Assembly: GCF_029227915.1 (NCBI RefSeq)
Contig: NC_079884.1
Coordinates: 2,110,001 to 2,174,000, forward strand
Origin: Hydractinia symbiolongicarpus
Lineage: Eukaryota; Cnidaria; Hydrozoa; Anthoathecata; Hydractiniidae
Length of the DNA: 64,000 nucleotides
Reading direction: 5' to 3'
Part shown: positions 39,693 through 49,059 of the stretch, piece by piece
Numbering within the stretch: position 1 is the stretch's first letter
How the letters are laid out: each line of letters opens with the position of its first letter
The notes under the pieces: generated by a model
Database searches by the model: none
What the model was told of the DNA's origin: nothing
What the model saw: only the letters and a program-made list of their open reading frames with translations
Translations under genes and position numbers: made by a program

Positions 39693-40316
39693 AGAACAAT
39701 GTTATTTCTTGAAATCCAATTGTCTCATTTACCACATTTATGAGGTCAAAGTCCAAAATAAGTTCAATTAAGACCCACATTCAATCGTTTCACTGTTAAA
39801 AGCGATACAACTTAATAATATCGGAAAAACATCACTAAATACATGTTGCTACGAATATGTGACGCAACCGTTGCAACTCAACCGGACTGGTACTGTCAGA
39901 AAGTCACTGAATTAGAGTTTTAAAACTGTTTCCATTTCTTCAGCGCGCGCTAACGGCTAGGATTGGTCTCACAGTAAAAAATTACTTACTTATCTACACT
40001 TTCAAATAAAGCGCTAGCACGGCGCACAGTGTAATCGATAAGCTCCAGCAATCATGCCAAACTAAGAAGAATGTTAGTTCTTGGAGTCCAATTGACTCAT
40101 TTGTCACATTTATAACGTCAAAGTCCGAAATAAGTTGAAATAAGTCCAACAGTCAATCGTTTCACTGTTAAAAGCGATACAACTTAGTAATATCGGAAAA
40201 ATATCACTAAATATATGTTGGTGTGAATATGTGACGCAACCGTTGTAACTCAAACGGATTGATACCGCTAGAAAGTCAATGAAATGTAGCTTTTGAAACT
40301 GTTTCCATTTCTTCAG
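39693..40316 (+). repeat. Last monomers of the left arm, A type only
   Basis: The end of one B monomer is followed by two A monomers (GGACTGGTACTGTCAGAAAG near 39890, ACGGATTGATACCGCTAG near 40255). The final monomer stops abruptly after TTTCTTCAG at 40316, just before the position where the GC-rich CGCGCGC segment should follow. Confidence 0.88.
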
Positions 40317-40430
40317 TTTTTTCCGATATTACTAAGATGTATCGCTTTTAACAGTGAAACGATTGAATGTGGGACTTAATTGAACTGATTCTGGACTGTG
40401 ACCTTGTAAATTTGATAAATGATCCAATTG
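40202..40430. other. Satellite orientation switch (inverted-repeat junction at 40316/40317)
   Basis: Left of the junction monomers read CACAGTCAATCG; right of it they read CGATTGAATGTGGG, the other strand. The left monomer breaks after TTTCTTCAG and the right begins TTTTTTCCGATATTAC. The complement of that right-hand start lies at 40184-40201 (TAATATCGGAAAAA), so the two arms form an inverted repeat with a 115-bp spacer (40202-40316). The first 90 bp of the arms are nearly complementary. There is no obvious microhomology or inserted filler at the join. Confidence 0.93.
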
Positions 40431-43400
40431 GACTCAAAGAAATAACATTCTTCTTAACTCGACATGATTGTCGAAACTCAGCGAATACACTGGACCCTGT
40501 GGTAGCACTTCATTTAAAAATTTAGATAAATGAGTCTTTTTTTACTGTGGGACCAATCCTGGCGGTTAGCACGCGCCGAAAGAATAGAGACATTCTCAAA
40601 AACTACATTTCATTGATTTCTTGGCGGAATCAATCCGTTTGAGCAACAACGGTTGCGTCACATATTCGTACCAACACGTATTTAGTGTCACTTTTCCGAT
40701 ATTGCTAAGTTATGTCGCTTTTAACAGTGAAATGATTGACAGTGGAACTTAATTGAACTGATTCTGGGCTGTGACCTTATAAATGTGATAAATTTGCCAA
40801 TAGGACTTCCAGAAATAACATTCCTTTTAATTTGACATGATTGCTGGAATTCAACGATTACAATGGGCGCTGTGGTAGCGCTTCATTTAAAAATTTAGAT
40901 AAATAAGTCATATTTACTGTGGCACTAATCCTAGCCGTTATCGCGCGCTGAAGAAATAGAGACAGATTCAAATACTATATTTCACTGACTTTCTATCGGT
41001 GTCAGTCCGCTTTAGTTACAACGGTTGGGTGACATAATCGTACCAACATAAATTTAGCGATATTTTTCTGATATTACTAGGTTGCATCGCTTTTAACAGT
41101 GAAATGATTAACTGTGGCACTTAATTGAACTAACATTGGACTGTGACCTGATAAATGTGATAAATGAGACAATTGGACTCGAAGGAAACACATTCTTCTT
41201 AATTTGTCTTGATTGTCGCAACTCAACTATTACATTGGACGCTGTGGTAGCGCTTCATTTAAAAATTTGGATAAATAAGTCATTCTTTACTGTGGGTCCA
41301 ATCCCAGCCGTTATAGCGCGCTGAAGAAATGACGACAATTTAAAAACCACATTTCATTGACTTTATAACGGTCTCAGTCCGTTTGAGCTACAACGGTTGG
41401 GTCACATATTCGTACCAACATGTATTTAGCGATACTTTTCGGATATTACTAGGTTGCATCGCTTTTAACAGTGAAACGATTGACTGTGGGACTCAATTGA
41501 ACTCATTTTGGACTGTGACCTGATAAATGTGATGAATGAGACAATTGGACTCCAAGAAATAACATTCTTCTTAATTTCACATGATTGCCGCAACTCAGCT
41601 ATTACACTGGGCGCTGTGTTAGCGCTTCATTTAAAAATTTAGATAAATAAGTCATTCTTTACTGTGGGTCCAATCCTAGCCGTTATTGCGCGCTGAAGAA
41701 ATGGCAACAATTTCAAAAACCACATTTCATTGACTTTCTAACAGTATCAGTCTGTTTGAGAGACAACGGTTCCGCCACCTACTCGTACCAACATTTAATT
41801 AGCGATATTTTTCTGATATTATTAGGTTGCATAGCTTTTAACAATGAAACGATTGACTGTGGGACTTAATTGAAGTGATTCTGGACTGTGACCTTATAAA
41901 TTTGATAAATGAGCCAATTGGACTCCAAGGAATAAAATTCTTCCTAATATGACATGATTTCTGGAATTCAGCGATTACACTAGTATCTGTGGTAGCGCTT
42001 TATTAAAAAATTTAGATGAATAAGTCTTTTTTTACTGTGGGACCAATCCTGGCCGTTAGCACGCGCCGAAAAAACTACATTTCATTGATTTCTTGGTGGA
42101 ATCAATCCGTTTGAGTTACAACGGCTGCGTCACATATTCGTACAAACATGTATTTAATGACATTTTTCCGACATTGCTAAGTTATGTCGGTTTTAACAGT
42201 GAAATGATTGACTGTGGGACTTAATTGAACTGATTCTGGACTGTGACCTTATAAATGCGATAAATAAGACAATTGGACTCCCAGAAATAACATTCCTTTT
42301 AATTTGACATGATTGCCGGTACTCATCGATTACACTAGGCGCTGTGGTAGCGCTTCATTTAAAAACTTAGATAAATAAGTCAATTTTTACTGTGGGACCA
42401 ATCGTAGTTGTTAGGGCGCGCTGATGAAATAGAGACAGTTTCAAAACTACATTTCAATGACTTTTTAACAGTATCAGTCTGTTTGAGTTACAACGGTTGC
42501 GTCACATAATCGTACCAACATGTGTTTAGTGACCTTTTTCCGATATTACTAAGTTATATCCCTTTTAACAGTGAAACGATTGACTGTGGGACTTACTTGA
42601 ACTGATTTTTGACTTTGATCTGATAAATGTGATAAATGAGAAAATTGGTCACCAAGAAATAACATTCTTCTTAACTCGACATGCTTGTCGGAAATCAGCG
42701 ATTAAACTGGTCCCTGTGGTAGCGCTTCAATTAAAAACTTAGATAAATAAGTAATTTTTTACTGTGGGACTAATCCTAGCCGTTACCGCGCGCTGAGGAA
42801 ATAGCGACAGTTTCAAAAACCACATTTCCTTGACTTTCTAACGGTGTCAGTCCGTTTGAGTTACAACGGTTGGGTCACATATTCGTACCAACATGTATTT
42901 AGCGATAATTTTCTCATATTACTAGGTTGCATCGCATTTTACAGTGAAACGATTGACTGTGGGACTCCATTGAACTGATTTTGGACTGTGACCTTATAAA
43001 TGTTGTAAGTGAGACAATTGGACTCCAAGAAATAACATTCTTCTTAAATTGACATGATTGCCAGAACTCAGTGATTACACTTGGCGCTGTGGTAGCGCTT
43101 CATTTGAAAATTTAGATAAATAAGTCAATTTTTACTGTGGGACCAATCGTAGCCGTTAGGACGCGCTGAAGAAATAGAGACAGTTTCAAAAATTACACTT
43201 CAATGACTTTCTAACCGTATCAGTCTGTTTGAGTGACAACGGTTCCGTCACATATTCGTACCATCATGTACTTAACGATATTTTTCCGATATTACCAGGT
43301 TGCATCGCTTTTAGCAGTGAAACGATTGACTGTGGGACTTAATTGAATTGATTTTTGACTTTAATCTGATAAATGTGATAAATGAGACAATTGGACTCCA

Positions 43401-44488
43401 AGAAATAACATTCTTCTTAACTCGAAATGACTGTCGGAAGTCAGCGATTACACTGGACCCTGTGTTAGCGTTTCATTTAAAAATTTAGATAAATAAGTCT
43501 TTTCTTAGTATGGGACCAATCCTGGCCGTTAGCACGCGCCGAAGAAAAAGAGACATTCTCAAATCTACATTTCATTGATTTCTTGGCGGTATCAATCCGT
43601 TTGAGTTACAACGGTTGCGTCACATATTCGTACCAACATGTGTTTAGTGACATTTTTCCGATATTACTAAGTTATACCGCTTTTAACAGTGAAATGATTG
43701 ACTGTGGGATTAATTGATCTAACTTTGGACTGTGACCTTATAAATGTGATAAGTGAGCCAACTGCACTCCAAGAAATAACATTCATCTTAGTTTGACATG
43801 ATTGTTGGAACTCAGCGATTACACATGGCGCTGTGGTAGCGTTTCATTTAAAAATTTAGATAAATAAGTCATTTTTTACTGTGAGACCAATCCTACCGCT
43901 CGCTAAAGATATAGCGACAGTTTCAAAAACCACATTTCCTTGACTTTCTAACGGTGTCAGTCCGTTTGAGTTACAACGGTTAGGTCACATATTCGTACCA
44001 ACATGTATTTGACGATATTTTTCTGATATTACTAGGTTGGATCGCTTTTAAGATTGAAACGACTGACTGTGGGACTCAATTGAACTGATTTTGGACTGTG
44101 ACCTTATAATTGTTATAAGTGAGACAATTGGACACCAAGAGTTAACATTCTTCTTTATTTCACATGATTCCCGAAACTTAGTGATTACACATGGCGCTGT
44201 GGTAGCGCTTTATTAAAAATTTAGATAAAAAAGTCATTTTTTACTGTGGGAGCAATCCTAGCCGCTACGGCGCGCTGAAAAAATAGCGACAGTTTCAAAA
44301 ACCACATTTCATTGATTTTCTAAGGGTATCAGTCCGTTTCAATTACGACGGTTCCGTCACATATTCGTACCATCATGTACTTAACGATATTTTTCCGATA
44401 TTACCATGTTGCATCGCTTTTAACAGTGAAACGATTGAATGTGGGACTTAATTGAACTGATTCTGGACTGTGACCTTATAAATGTGAT
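40317..44488 (-). repeat. Satellite array, right arm, A-like monomers only (before the retrotransposon)
   Basis: The landmark TAATTGAAC recurs at 40378, 40750, 41122, 41494, 41867, 42222 and 42594: steps of 372-373, with one of 355 caused by an 18-bp deletion near 42068. Every monomer is A-like (CTTTCTAACGGTGTCAGTCC and relatives). I find no B marks. Monomers here are more diverged from one another than in most of the left arm. No gene seen. Confidence 0.95.
44484..44488 (+). repeat. Target-site duplication, left copy (GTGAT)
   Basis: GTGAT directly before the 5' LTR is repeated as GTGAT directly after the 3' LTR. Removing the element and one copy restores an uninterrupted monomer (AAATGTGATAAATGAG). 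Five bp is the usual length for Ty3/gypsy integrases. Confidence 0.93.
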
Positions 44489-44541
44489 TGTTATGAAATT
44501 GTTGTGCTTCCTTACTTATATTTTGTTTATTTCTTTAGATC

Positions 44542-44547
44542 TATATA
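44542..44547 (+). promoter_or_regulatory. Probable TATA box of the retrotransposon
   Basis: TATATA in the middle of the 5' LTR. A start about 33 nt further on, near 44575, would make the first RNA bases TTTATGTTGAATAAA, exactly the stretch complementary to the primer site. The match of spacing and complementarity supports the call; the start site itself is inferred. Confidence 0.6.
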
Positions 44548-44574
44548 CTGTACTACTAACATATACTCTAGTTC

Positions 44575-44589
44575 TTTATGTTGAATAAA
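44575..44589 (+). promoter_or_regulatory. LTR segment complementary to the primer-binding region (inferred 5' end of R)
   Basis: TTTATGTTGAATAAA is the perfect reverse complement of 44631-44645 over 15 nt, and pairing stops on both sides. In Tf1-type self-priming the 5' end of the element RNA folds onto the primer site; this segment is in the right place for that. The 3' LTR copy of the segment carries a substitution and a deletion that break the match. Confidence 0.65.
44584..44589 (+). other. Polyadenylation signal AATAAA in the LTR
   Basis: AATAAA 40 bp before the LTR end. It is lost in the 3' LTR of this copy (GATTAAG), where it would be needed for the element's own transcript. The AATAAA form is probably ancestral, because the primer-site complement preserves it. 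Confidence 0.55.
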
Positions 44590-44630
44590 GCCATTGTTTT
44601 GGTTCATTACTGTTATCACTTTCATGACAA

Positions 44631-44645
44631 TTTATTCAACATAAA
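44631..44645 (+). other. Primer-binding region, apparently self-priming rather than tRNA-primed
   Basis: Starts one base after the LTR's terminal CA. It reads TTTATTCAACATAAA and lacks the TGG that begins most tRNA primer sites (complement of tRNA CCA ends). It is fully complementary to 44575-44589. In the folded RNA the loop between the arms would be 41 nt. Confidence 0.65.
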
Positions 44646-44650
44646 ACAAG

Positions 44651-45728
44651 ATGAGCAAAGCATTGAAACCTTCACGTCTGGATATTGATCCAACTTCCCC
44701 AAAAGCTGCAAAAGAATGGAAACACGGGAAAGGAACATTCGACAACTTTATCACCTGATAAATTCAGATCTGTTATAAACTTTATATCTTCAGATGTTTT
44801 TGAATATGTTGAGGAGTGTACAACTTACGATCAAGTGGTAGAAACTTTAACAAAACTTTATGTAAAAACTCCAAACACTATTTTTGCTCGTCATCAGCTG
44901 AGTTCAAGAAAACAAAAACCTGGTGAACCACTTGATGAGTATCTTGAAGAGTTAAAGAAACTGAGTAAACATTGTAACTTTGAAGCAGTCACAGCCGAAA
45001 CGTATCGATCTGAAATGATAAGAGATTCTTTTATTAATGGCTTAACTTCCAGTTACATTCGACAACGCCTTCTGGAAAGTACAAAATTGACACTAGACGA
45101 AGCACACCAGAAAGCTCGGACTCTAGATGTTGCCCAGAAAAACGCTGAAGTTTATTCCCAGAATATTCAACCAACTGTCGCTGCAGCAACCGTTGAAACT
45201 GAATCTGACTCAGAGTCCGTAACGTCATCATCTCTTGCTGCATTGAGAAAAGGATTCAATCCTAGACAAGCAACTCGTAAAAAATCATGCTACTTCTGCG
45301 GTGGTGCCATGCATAAAAACCGATCATTATGTCCAGCTCGAGACGCCACTTGTCATAAATGCTCAAAAACCGGACATTTCTCAAGCGTTTGTCAGTCAAC
45401 TAAAAACAAAGCCAAGGATTCTAACTTGTCACCTATCTACTCTCCAACACTTTGTGCCATATCAGCTGCTTGCCCATCCAATCTTCGTCATGCTTCAGTA
45501 CATGTCACTATTAATGGTACCTCATTGGACGCTCTAATTGACTCTTGTAGTTCCGATAATTTTATCAGCGAGAAAGCTTTCAAATCATTAAACATTCCAA
45601 TGACTTCTTCGGATAAAAAGGTGTCCATGGCACTAACCTCGATGCAGTCTGCGGTGATTGGAAGCTGTATGTTAACCCTATCGTTAAATGACCATGTCTA
45701 CGAGAATGTCAAAGTAGATATACTTTAG
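44651..45728 (+). pseudogene. gag and protease part of gag-pol, broken
   Basis: The first ATG after the primer site opens a 35-codon frame (start MSKALKPSRLDID, then KEWKHGKGTFDNF) that stops at 44756-44758. The rest of Gag continues in another frame through PDKFRSVINF, so there is a frameshift, probably a small deletion, near 44750. Within the 347-residue frame counted from 44685 (its ATG is not the real start), the capsid-like part spans about residues 22-160. Two zinc knuckles follow: C202/C205/H210/C216, with one residue more than the usual C-x2-C-x4-H-x4-C, and a canonical C223/C226/H231/C236. An aspartic protease segment has ALIDSCSSDNFIS, with cysteine where retropepsins have glycine in D-S/T-G. 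The frame ends at TAG 45726-45728, inside the protease-to-RT linker. Nucleic-acid binding and particle formation are the expected Gag roles. Confidence 0.93.
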
Positions 45729-46445
45729 AACCTGTGCAGTGATGTTATCCTTGGATACGGTTTCCAAAAACAGCATAAGAATGTAATATTCGAATTCTGT
45801 GGAACACAGCCAGATCTTGTTATCACTGGTAAACAAATTAATGATACAAATGTTGCTGCAATAACAGATGAACCAACAAACGTTGCAAAAGTCAAAGCAC
45901 CTTCATTGTTTAAGAGTTTACCAGAAAATATCAAACCAATTGCTACAAAATCAAGGTTTTTCAACAAGGATGACAGAAACTTTATTAAGAACGAACTTAA
46001 AGTGCTACTTAAATCTGGTATGATTCAACGAAGTGATTCACCTTGGAGAGCCCAAGTTCTTGTGGCGAAAGATAAATTTAACCGTCACCGTAAAAGGCTG
46101 TGCGTTGATTACTCACAAACAATCAATTTGTACACCAACCTTGATGCATACCCACTACCTCGTATTGACGAAACGGTCAACAATCTCTCGAAATACAAAT
46201 TTTTTTCAACCTATGATCTCAAAAGTGCATACCATCAGATTCCGTTGCAAGAATCAGAAAGGAAATATACCGCTTTCGAATGTCTTGAAGATCTTTACGA
46301 ATTTACGGTGATACCGTTCGGTGTCACAAATAGGGTTCCCTGTTTTCAGAGGATAATGGACGATCTGGTCAAAGAGGAAGGATTAACAGACTCTATCCCT
46401 TATCTCGATAACGTCTCCATTGGAGCAGTCGACGAAGAGGATTAG
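45729..46445 (+). pseudogene. reverse transcriptase fingers and palm, part of gag-pol
   Basis: Continues in the same frame after the stop at 45726. The segment up to about 45905 is linker (LCSDVILGYGFQKQHKN). From the ATG at 45906, residues 38-50 read GMIQRSDSPWRAQ, 66-70 LCVDY, and 101-111 STYDLKSAYHQ with the first catalytic aspartate D104. YEFTVIPFGVTN at 131-142 follows, and the active-site box is YLDN at 166-169 instead of YxDD. The role in an active element is copying RNA into DNA in the cytoplasmic particle. The frame ends at TAG 46443-46445 just after the palm. These are fingers/palm motifs in normal order with no large deletion. Confidence 0.93.
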
Positions 46446-47756
46446 AAAAGAAATGATATCGCGTTCCAGGAAATGATTAAAAAGAGGAACATAAAACTGA
46501 ACGGCTCAAAAACTTTTCAATGTTCTCCAGTAATAGACATTCTTGGGTACAGAATTAGTGACAAAGGTATCCAGCCAGACCCAGAAAGATTACGTCCATT
46601 ATTGGAATTTCCACCACCTTCAAATACTGCATCTCTTCGTCGAGCCCTTGGTATGTTCGCTTACTATGCCAAGTGGATACCTCAATTTTCTGACAAAGTT
46701 CGTCCACTGGCAGAAACCGAGACTTTTCCATTAAACAAAGCTGCTATTAAGTCTTTTAACGCTATTAAGACAGAGCTTGGAAGAGTTGTACTAGCCCCAA
46801 TCGATGAAGACACGCCATTTGTAGTCGAGTGTGATGCTTCTGATACTAGTATATCTGCATCGCTAAATCAAAATGGTCGACCAGTTGCTTTGATGTCCAA
46901 AACGTTATCTAAAAGTGAAAAATGGTATCCTGTTGTTGAGAAGGAAGCCCTCGCAATCATTGAAGCTGTCAGAAAATGGAATCACCTACTGTCACGTCAA
47001 CACTTTACTCTAATAACCGATCAACGATCTGTATCTTACATGTTTGACAACCGAAGGCGCACCAAAATTAAGAACAATAAGATACAGACATGGAGAATGG
47101 AATTTGCGGAATTTTCCTACACTGTCAATTATCGTAAATACGTTGTTGCTGATTCCTTCACTCGTGCTCACTGCCTTGCAGTTTCAAATAACCTCGATGA
47201 TATGCACATACAACTGTGCCATCCTGGAGTTACACGTCTCCTCCATTTTGTTAAAGCTAAAAACCTACCGTTCTCGACCGAACACGTTAAACGTATTTGT
47301 TCCAATTGTAAAAGCTGTGCAGTGCTAAAACCTCAATTTTACAAAGGGGTGCGTGGAAAGTTAATCAAAGCTACTTCACTACTAGAACGAATGAACATCG
47401 ATTTCAAAGGTTCTTTACCTTCAATTACTCGAAACAAGTATATTATGACTGTTATCGATGAATATTCTCGCTTTCCGTTTGCGATACCTTGTCCAGATAT
47501 GTCGACTCCTACTGTCATTAAATGTCTCGATTCAATCTTTACTCTATGCGGAATGCCAGGATATACACATTCAGATAGAGGAAAATCATTTATGTCGTCA
47601 GATCTTGTCAAGTACCTTACTAGTCGAAACATCGCAACAAGCCACGGCACACCTTATCATCCCATAGGTAATGGTCAGGTTGAACGTTATAACGGTGTTA
47701 TCTGTAAGGCAGTTAGACTAGCCCTATCATCTGCCGACTTACCGATTACACATTGA
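46446..47756 (+). pseudogene. RT thumb, RNase H and integrase N-terminal and core domains, part of gag-pol
   Basis: Same frame, resumed after the 46443 stop. Numbering from the ATG at 46473 (not a true start): LGYRISDKGIQPDP at 24-37 closes the palm/connection. RNase H runs from about 113 to 232 with ECDASD (D121), EKEAL (E156/E158), ITDQRSVSYMF (D183) and VADSF (D227). The integrase zinc-binding part is H245, H250, C279, C282. The catalytic core has D310 (MNIDFKG), D368 (HSDRGKSF) and E404 (GQVERYN), a D,D35E spacing. All catalytic acids of both enzymes are present. The frame ends at TGA 47754-47756, within the integrase core's C-terminal helices. Confidence 0.95.
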
Positions 47757-48260
47757 GAAAAAGTACTCCCTGATGTTTTGCATTCAATTCGTTCCTTGTT
47801 ATCAACAGCAACAAATGCAACACCACATGAACGTTTTTTCAATTTCAATCGAAAATCAAACCGAGGAACCTCACTGCCTTCATGGTTATCTCCAGGTCCT
47901 GTCTACCTGTTTGTACGTTCAAGCAAACATGATGATCTGGTTGAAGAGGTAGAGCTGACCCACGTCAACCCAACTTATGCTCACGTTCGACACAACGATG
48001 GTCGAGAATCTACTGTTTCACTTTCTGATTTAGCACTCTGTCCAAGTGATTCTGAAGTAAAAGACCAAACGAACACCGTTGAAATTCCAAAGATTAACGA
48101 AGATGTAGACATTGCTCCAAATGAAACTGCTCACAATGAAAATGTAGAAGCAACAGAGATACGGCCAGACGAAGTTGAAAAAGAACTCGAAAACAACTTA
48201 AGACGATCTACACGTACGATCAGAAAACCTCAGATGTATGGTTTCGAAGACGATCAGTGA
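47757..48260 (+). pseudogene. integrase C-terminal part and end of gag-pol
   Basis: In frame with the preceding segment. It begins EKVLPDVLHSIRSLLST, contains TPHERFFNFNRKS, then an SH3-like segment around PGPVYLFVRSS...VEEVELTHVNPTYAHVRH, and an acidic tail. It ends with RRSTRTIRKPQMYG and a normal stop at 48258-48260. I see no chromodomain and no envelope-like sequence after it. Only 19 bp lie between the stop and the 3' LTR, so the purine tract sits directly downstream of the coding region. Confidence 0.88.
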
Positions 48261-48272
48261 ACCCTTAACTGT

Positions 48273-48279
48273 GGGAGAA
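48273..48279 (+). other. Polypurine tract
   Basis: GGGAGAA ends exactly at the first base of the 3' LTR, the place where plus-strand DNA synthesis is primed. At seven purines it is short; the run is ended upstream by T in CTGTGGGAGAA. Confidence 0.75.
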
Positions 48280-48420
48280 TGTTATGAAATTGTTGTGCTT
48301 CCTTACTTATATTTTGTTTAATTTCTTTAGATCTATATACTGTACTACTAACATATACTCCAGTTCTTTATGTTGATTAAGCCATTGTTTTGGTTCATTA
48401 CTGTTATCACTTTCATGACA
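48280..48420 (+). repeat. 3' LTR, 141 bp
   Basis: Begins TGTTATGAAATTG and ends TTTCATGACA. It has the same length as the 5' LTR because one inserted A is balanced by one lost A. Compared with the primer-site complement, the GATTAAG version here is derived. Confidence 0.96.
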
Positions 48421-48425
48421 GTGAT
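48421..48425 (+). repeat. Target-site duplication, right copy (GTGAT)
   Basis: Matches 44484-44488. Satellite resumes here in the same phase (GTGATAAATGAGACAATTGG). Confidence 0.93.
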
Positions 48426-49059
48426 AAATGAGACAATTGGACTCCAAGGAATAACATTCTTCTTAATATGACATGATTGCTGGAATTCAGCGATTACACT
48501 AGGCTCTGTGGTAGCGCTTTATTTAAAAATTTAGATAAATATGTCTTTTTTTACTGTGGGACCAATCCTTGCCGTTAGCACGCGCCGAAAAAATGGAGAC
48601 ATTCTCAAAAACAATAATTCATTGATTTCTTGGCGGTATCAACCTGTTTGAGTTACAACGGTTGCGTCACATATTCGTACCAACATGTATTTAGTAACAT
48701 TTTTCCGATATTGCTAAGTTATATCGCTTTTAACAGTGAAATGATTGACTTACTTGATCTGATTTTGGACTTTGACTTTATGAATGTGATAAATGAGACA
48801 ATTGAACTCCAAGAAAAGACATTCTTCTTAACTCGACATGATTGTCGGATCTCAGTGATTACACTGGACCCTATGGTAGCGCTTCATTTAAAAATTTAGA
48901 TAAATAAGTCATTTTTACTGTGAGACATATCCTAGCCGTTGCCGCGCGCTGAAAAAATAGAGACAGTTTCAAAAACTCCATTTCATTGACTTTCTAACGG
49001 TGTCAATCCGTTTGAGTTACAACGGTTGCGTCACACATTCGTACCAACATTTATTTAGT

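Larger units (their letters stand above)
1..40316 (+). repeat. Satellite array, left arm: A (about 373 bp) and B (about 346 bp) monomers
   Basis: Tandem repeat with no gene. The landmark CAGTTCAATTA recurs at 3, 376, 722, 1095, 1441, 1814, 2187, 2559, 2932 and 3305, so steps are 373 or 346 bp. A monomers carry GGACTGATACTGTCAGAAAG and, usually, CAGCGCGCGCTAACGG. B monomers lack about 27 bp there and read ACATGTAGTTTACTGAAAAT, then GTGCAGGCTGACGG, and have CTACTGCAGAGCCCAG. A third version keeps the A left part but has TTTTTTAATAAAGCGCTCCC on the right, so it looks like an A/B-type mosaic. Blocks shared by all types are AATATCGGAAAAATATC, ACGCAACCGTTGTAACTCAA and the dyad ATCGCTT...AAGCGAT. 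Plus strand is an arbitrary label for this orientation. Short open frames in it are chance. Confidence 0.97.
44489..44629 (+). repeat. 5' LTR, 141 bp
   Basis: Begins TGTTATGAAATTG and ends TTTCATGACA. It matches the 3' LTR except for a missing A after TTTTGTTT, CTCTAG against CTCCAG, and GAATAAAGCC against GATTAAGCC. It holds a TATA box, an AATAAA signal and the segment complementary to the primer site. At 141 bp it is short for a Ty3/gypsy LTR. Confidence 0.96.
44489..48420 (+). mobile_element. Ty3/gypsy-type LTR retrotransposon, complete in structure but coding-dead
   Basis: A 3932-bp element with 141-bp LTRs (TG...CA), 5-bp target duplication and purine tract. One gag-pol frame runs in the order Gag, zinc knuckles, protease, reverse transcriptase, RNase H, integrase, which is the Ty3/gypsy order. 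There is no envelope frame between integrase and the 3' LTR. A frameshift near the Gag N-terminus and three in-frame stops (45726, 46443, 47754) break the frame. The LTRs differ by two substitutions and two 1-bp indels, so the insertion is fairly young. By family memory the proteins are closest to invertebrate elements often annotated as K02A2.6-like; the clade needs a tree. It is inserted in right-arm satellite. Confidence 0.96.

Noticed and set aside
1-40316. CRISPR-like regular repeats
   Set aside because: The whole unit repeats without unique spacers, and the units are 346-373 bp; this is satellite DNA.
40317-40330. Transposon end at the orientation switch
   Set aside because: Satellite continues directly on both sides, with no inserted sequence, terminal repeats or target duplication at the join.
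45034-47667. Several 60-100-codon frames overlapping gag-pol on both strands
   Set aside because: They are shadows of gag-pol; the main frame carries all the conserved motifs.
48240-48280. Envelope gene after pol
   Set aside because: Only 19 bp separate the pol stop from the 3' LTR, so there is no room for one.
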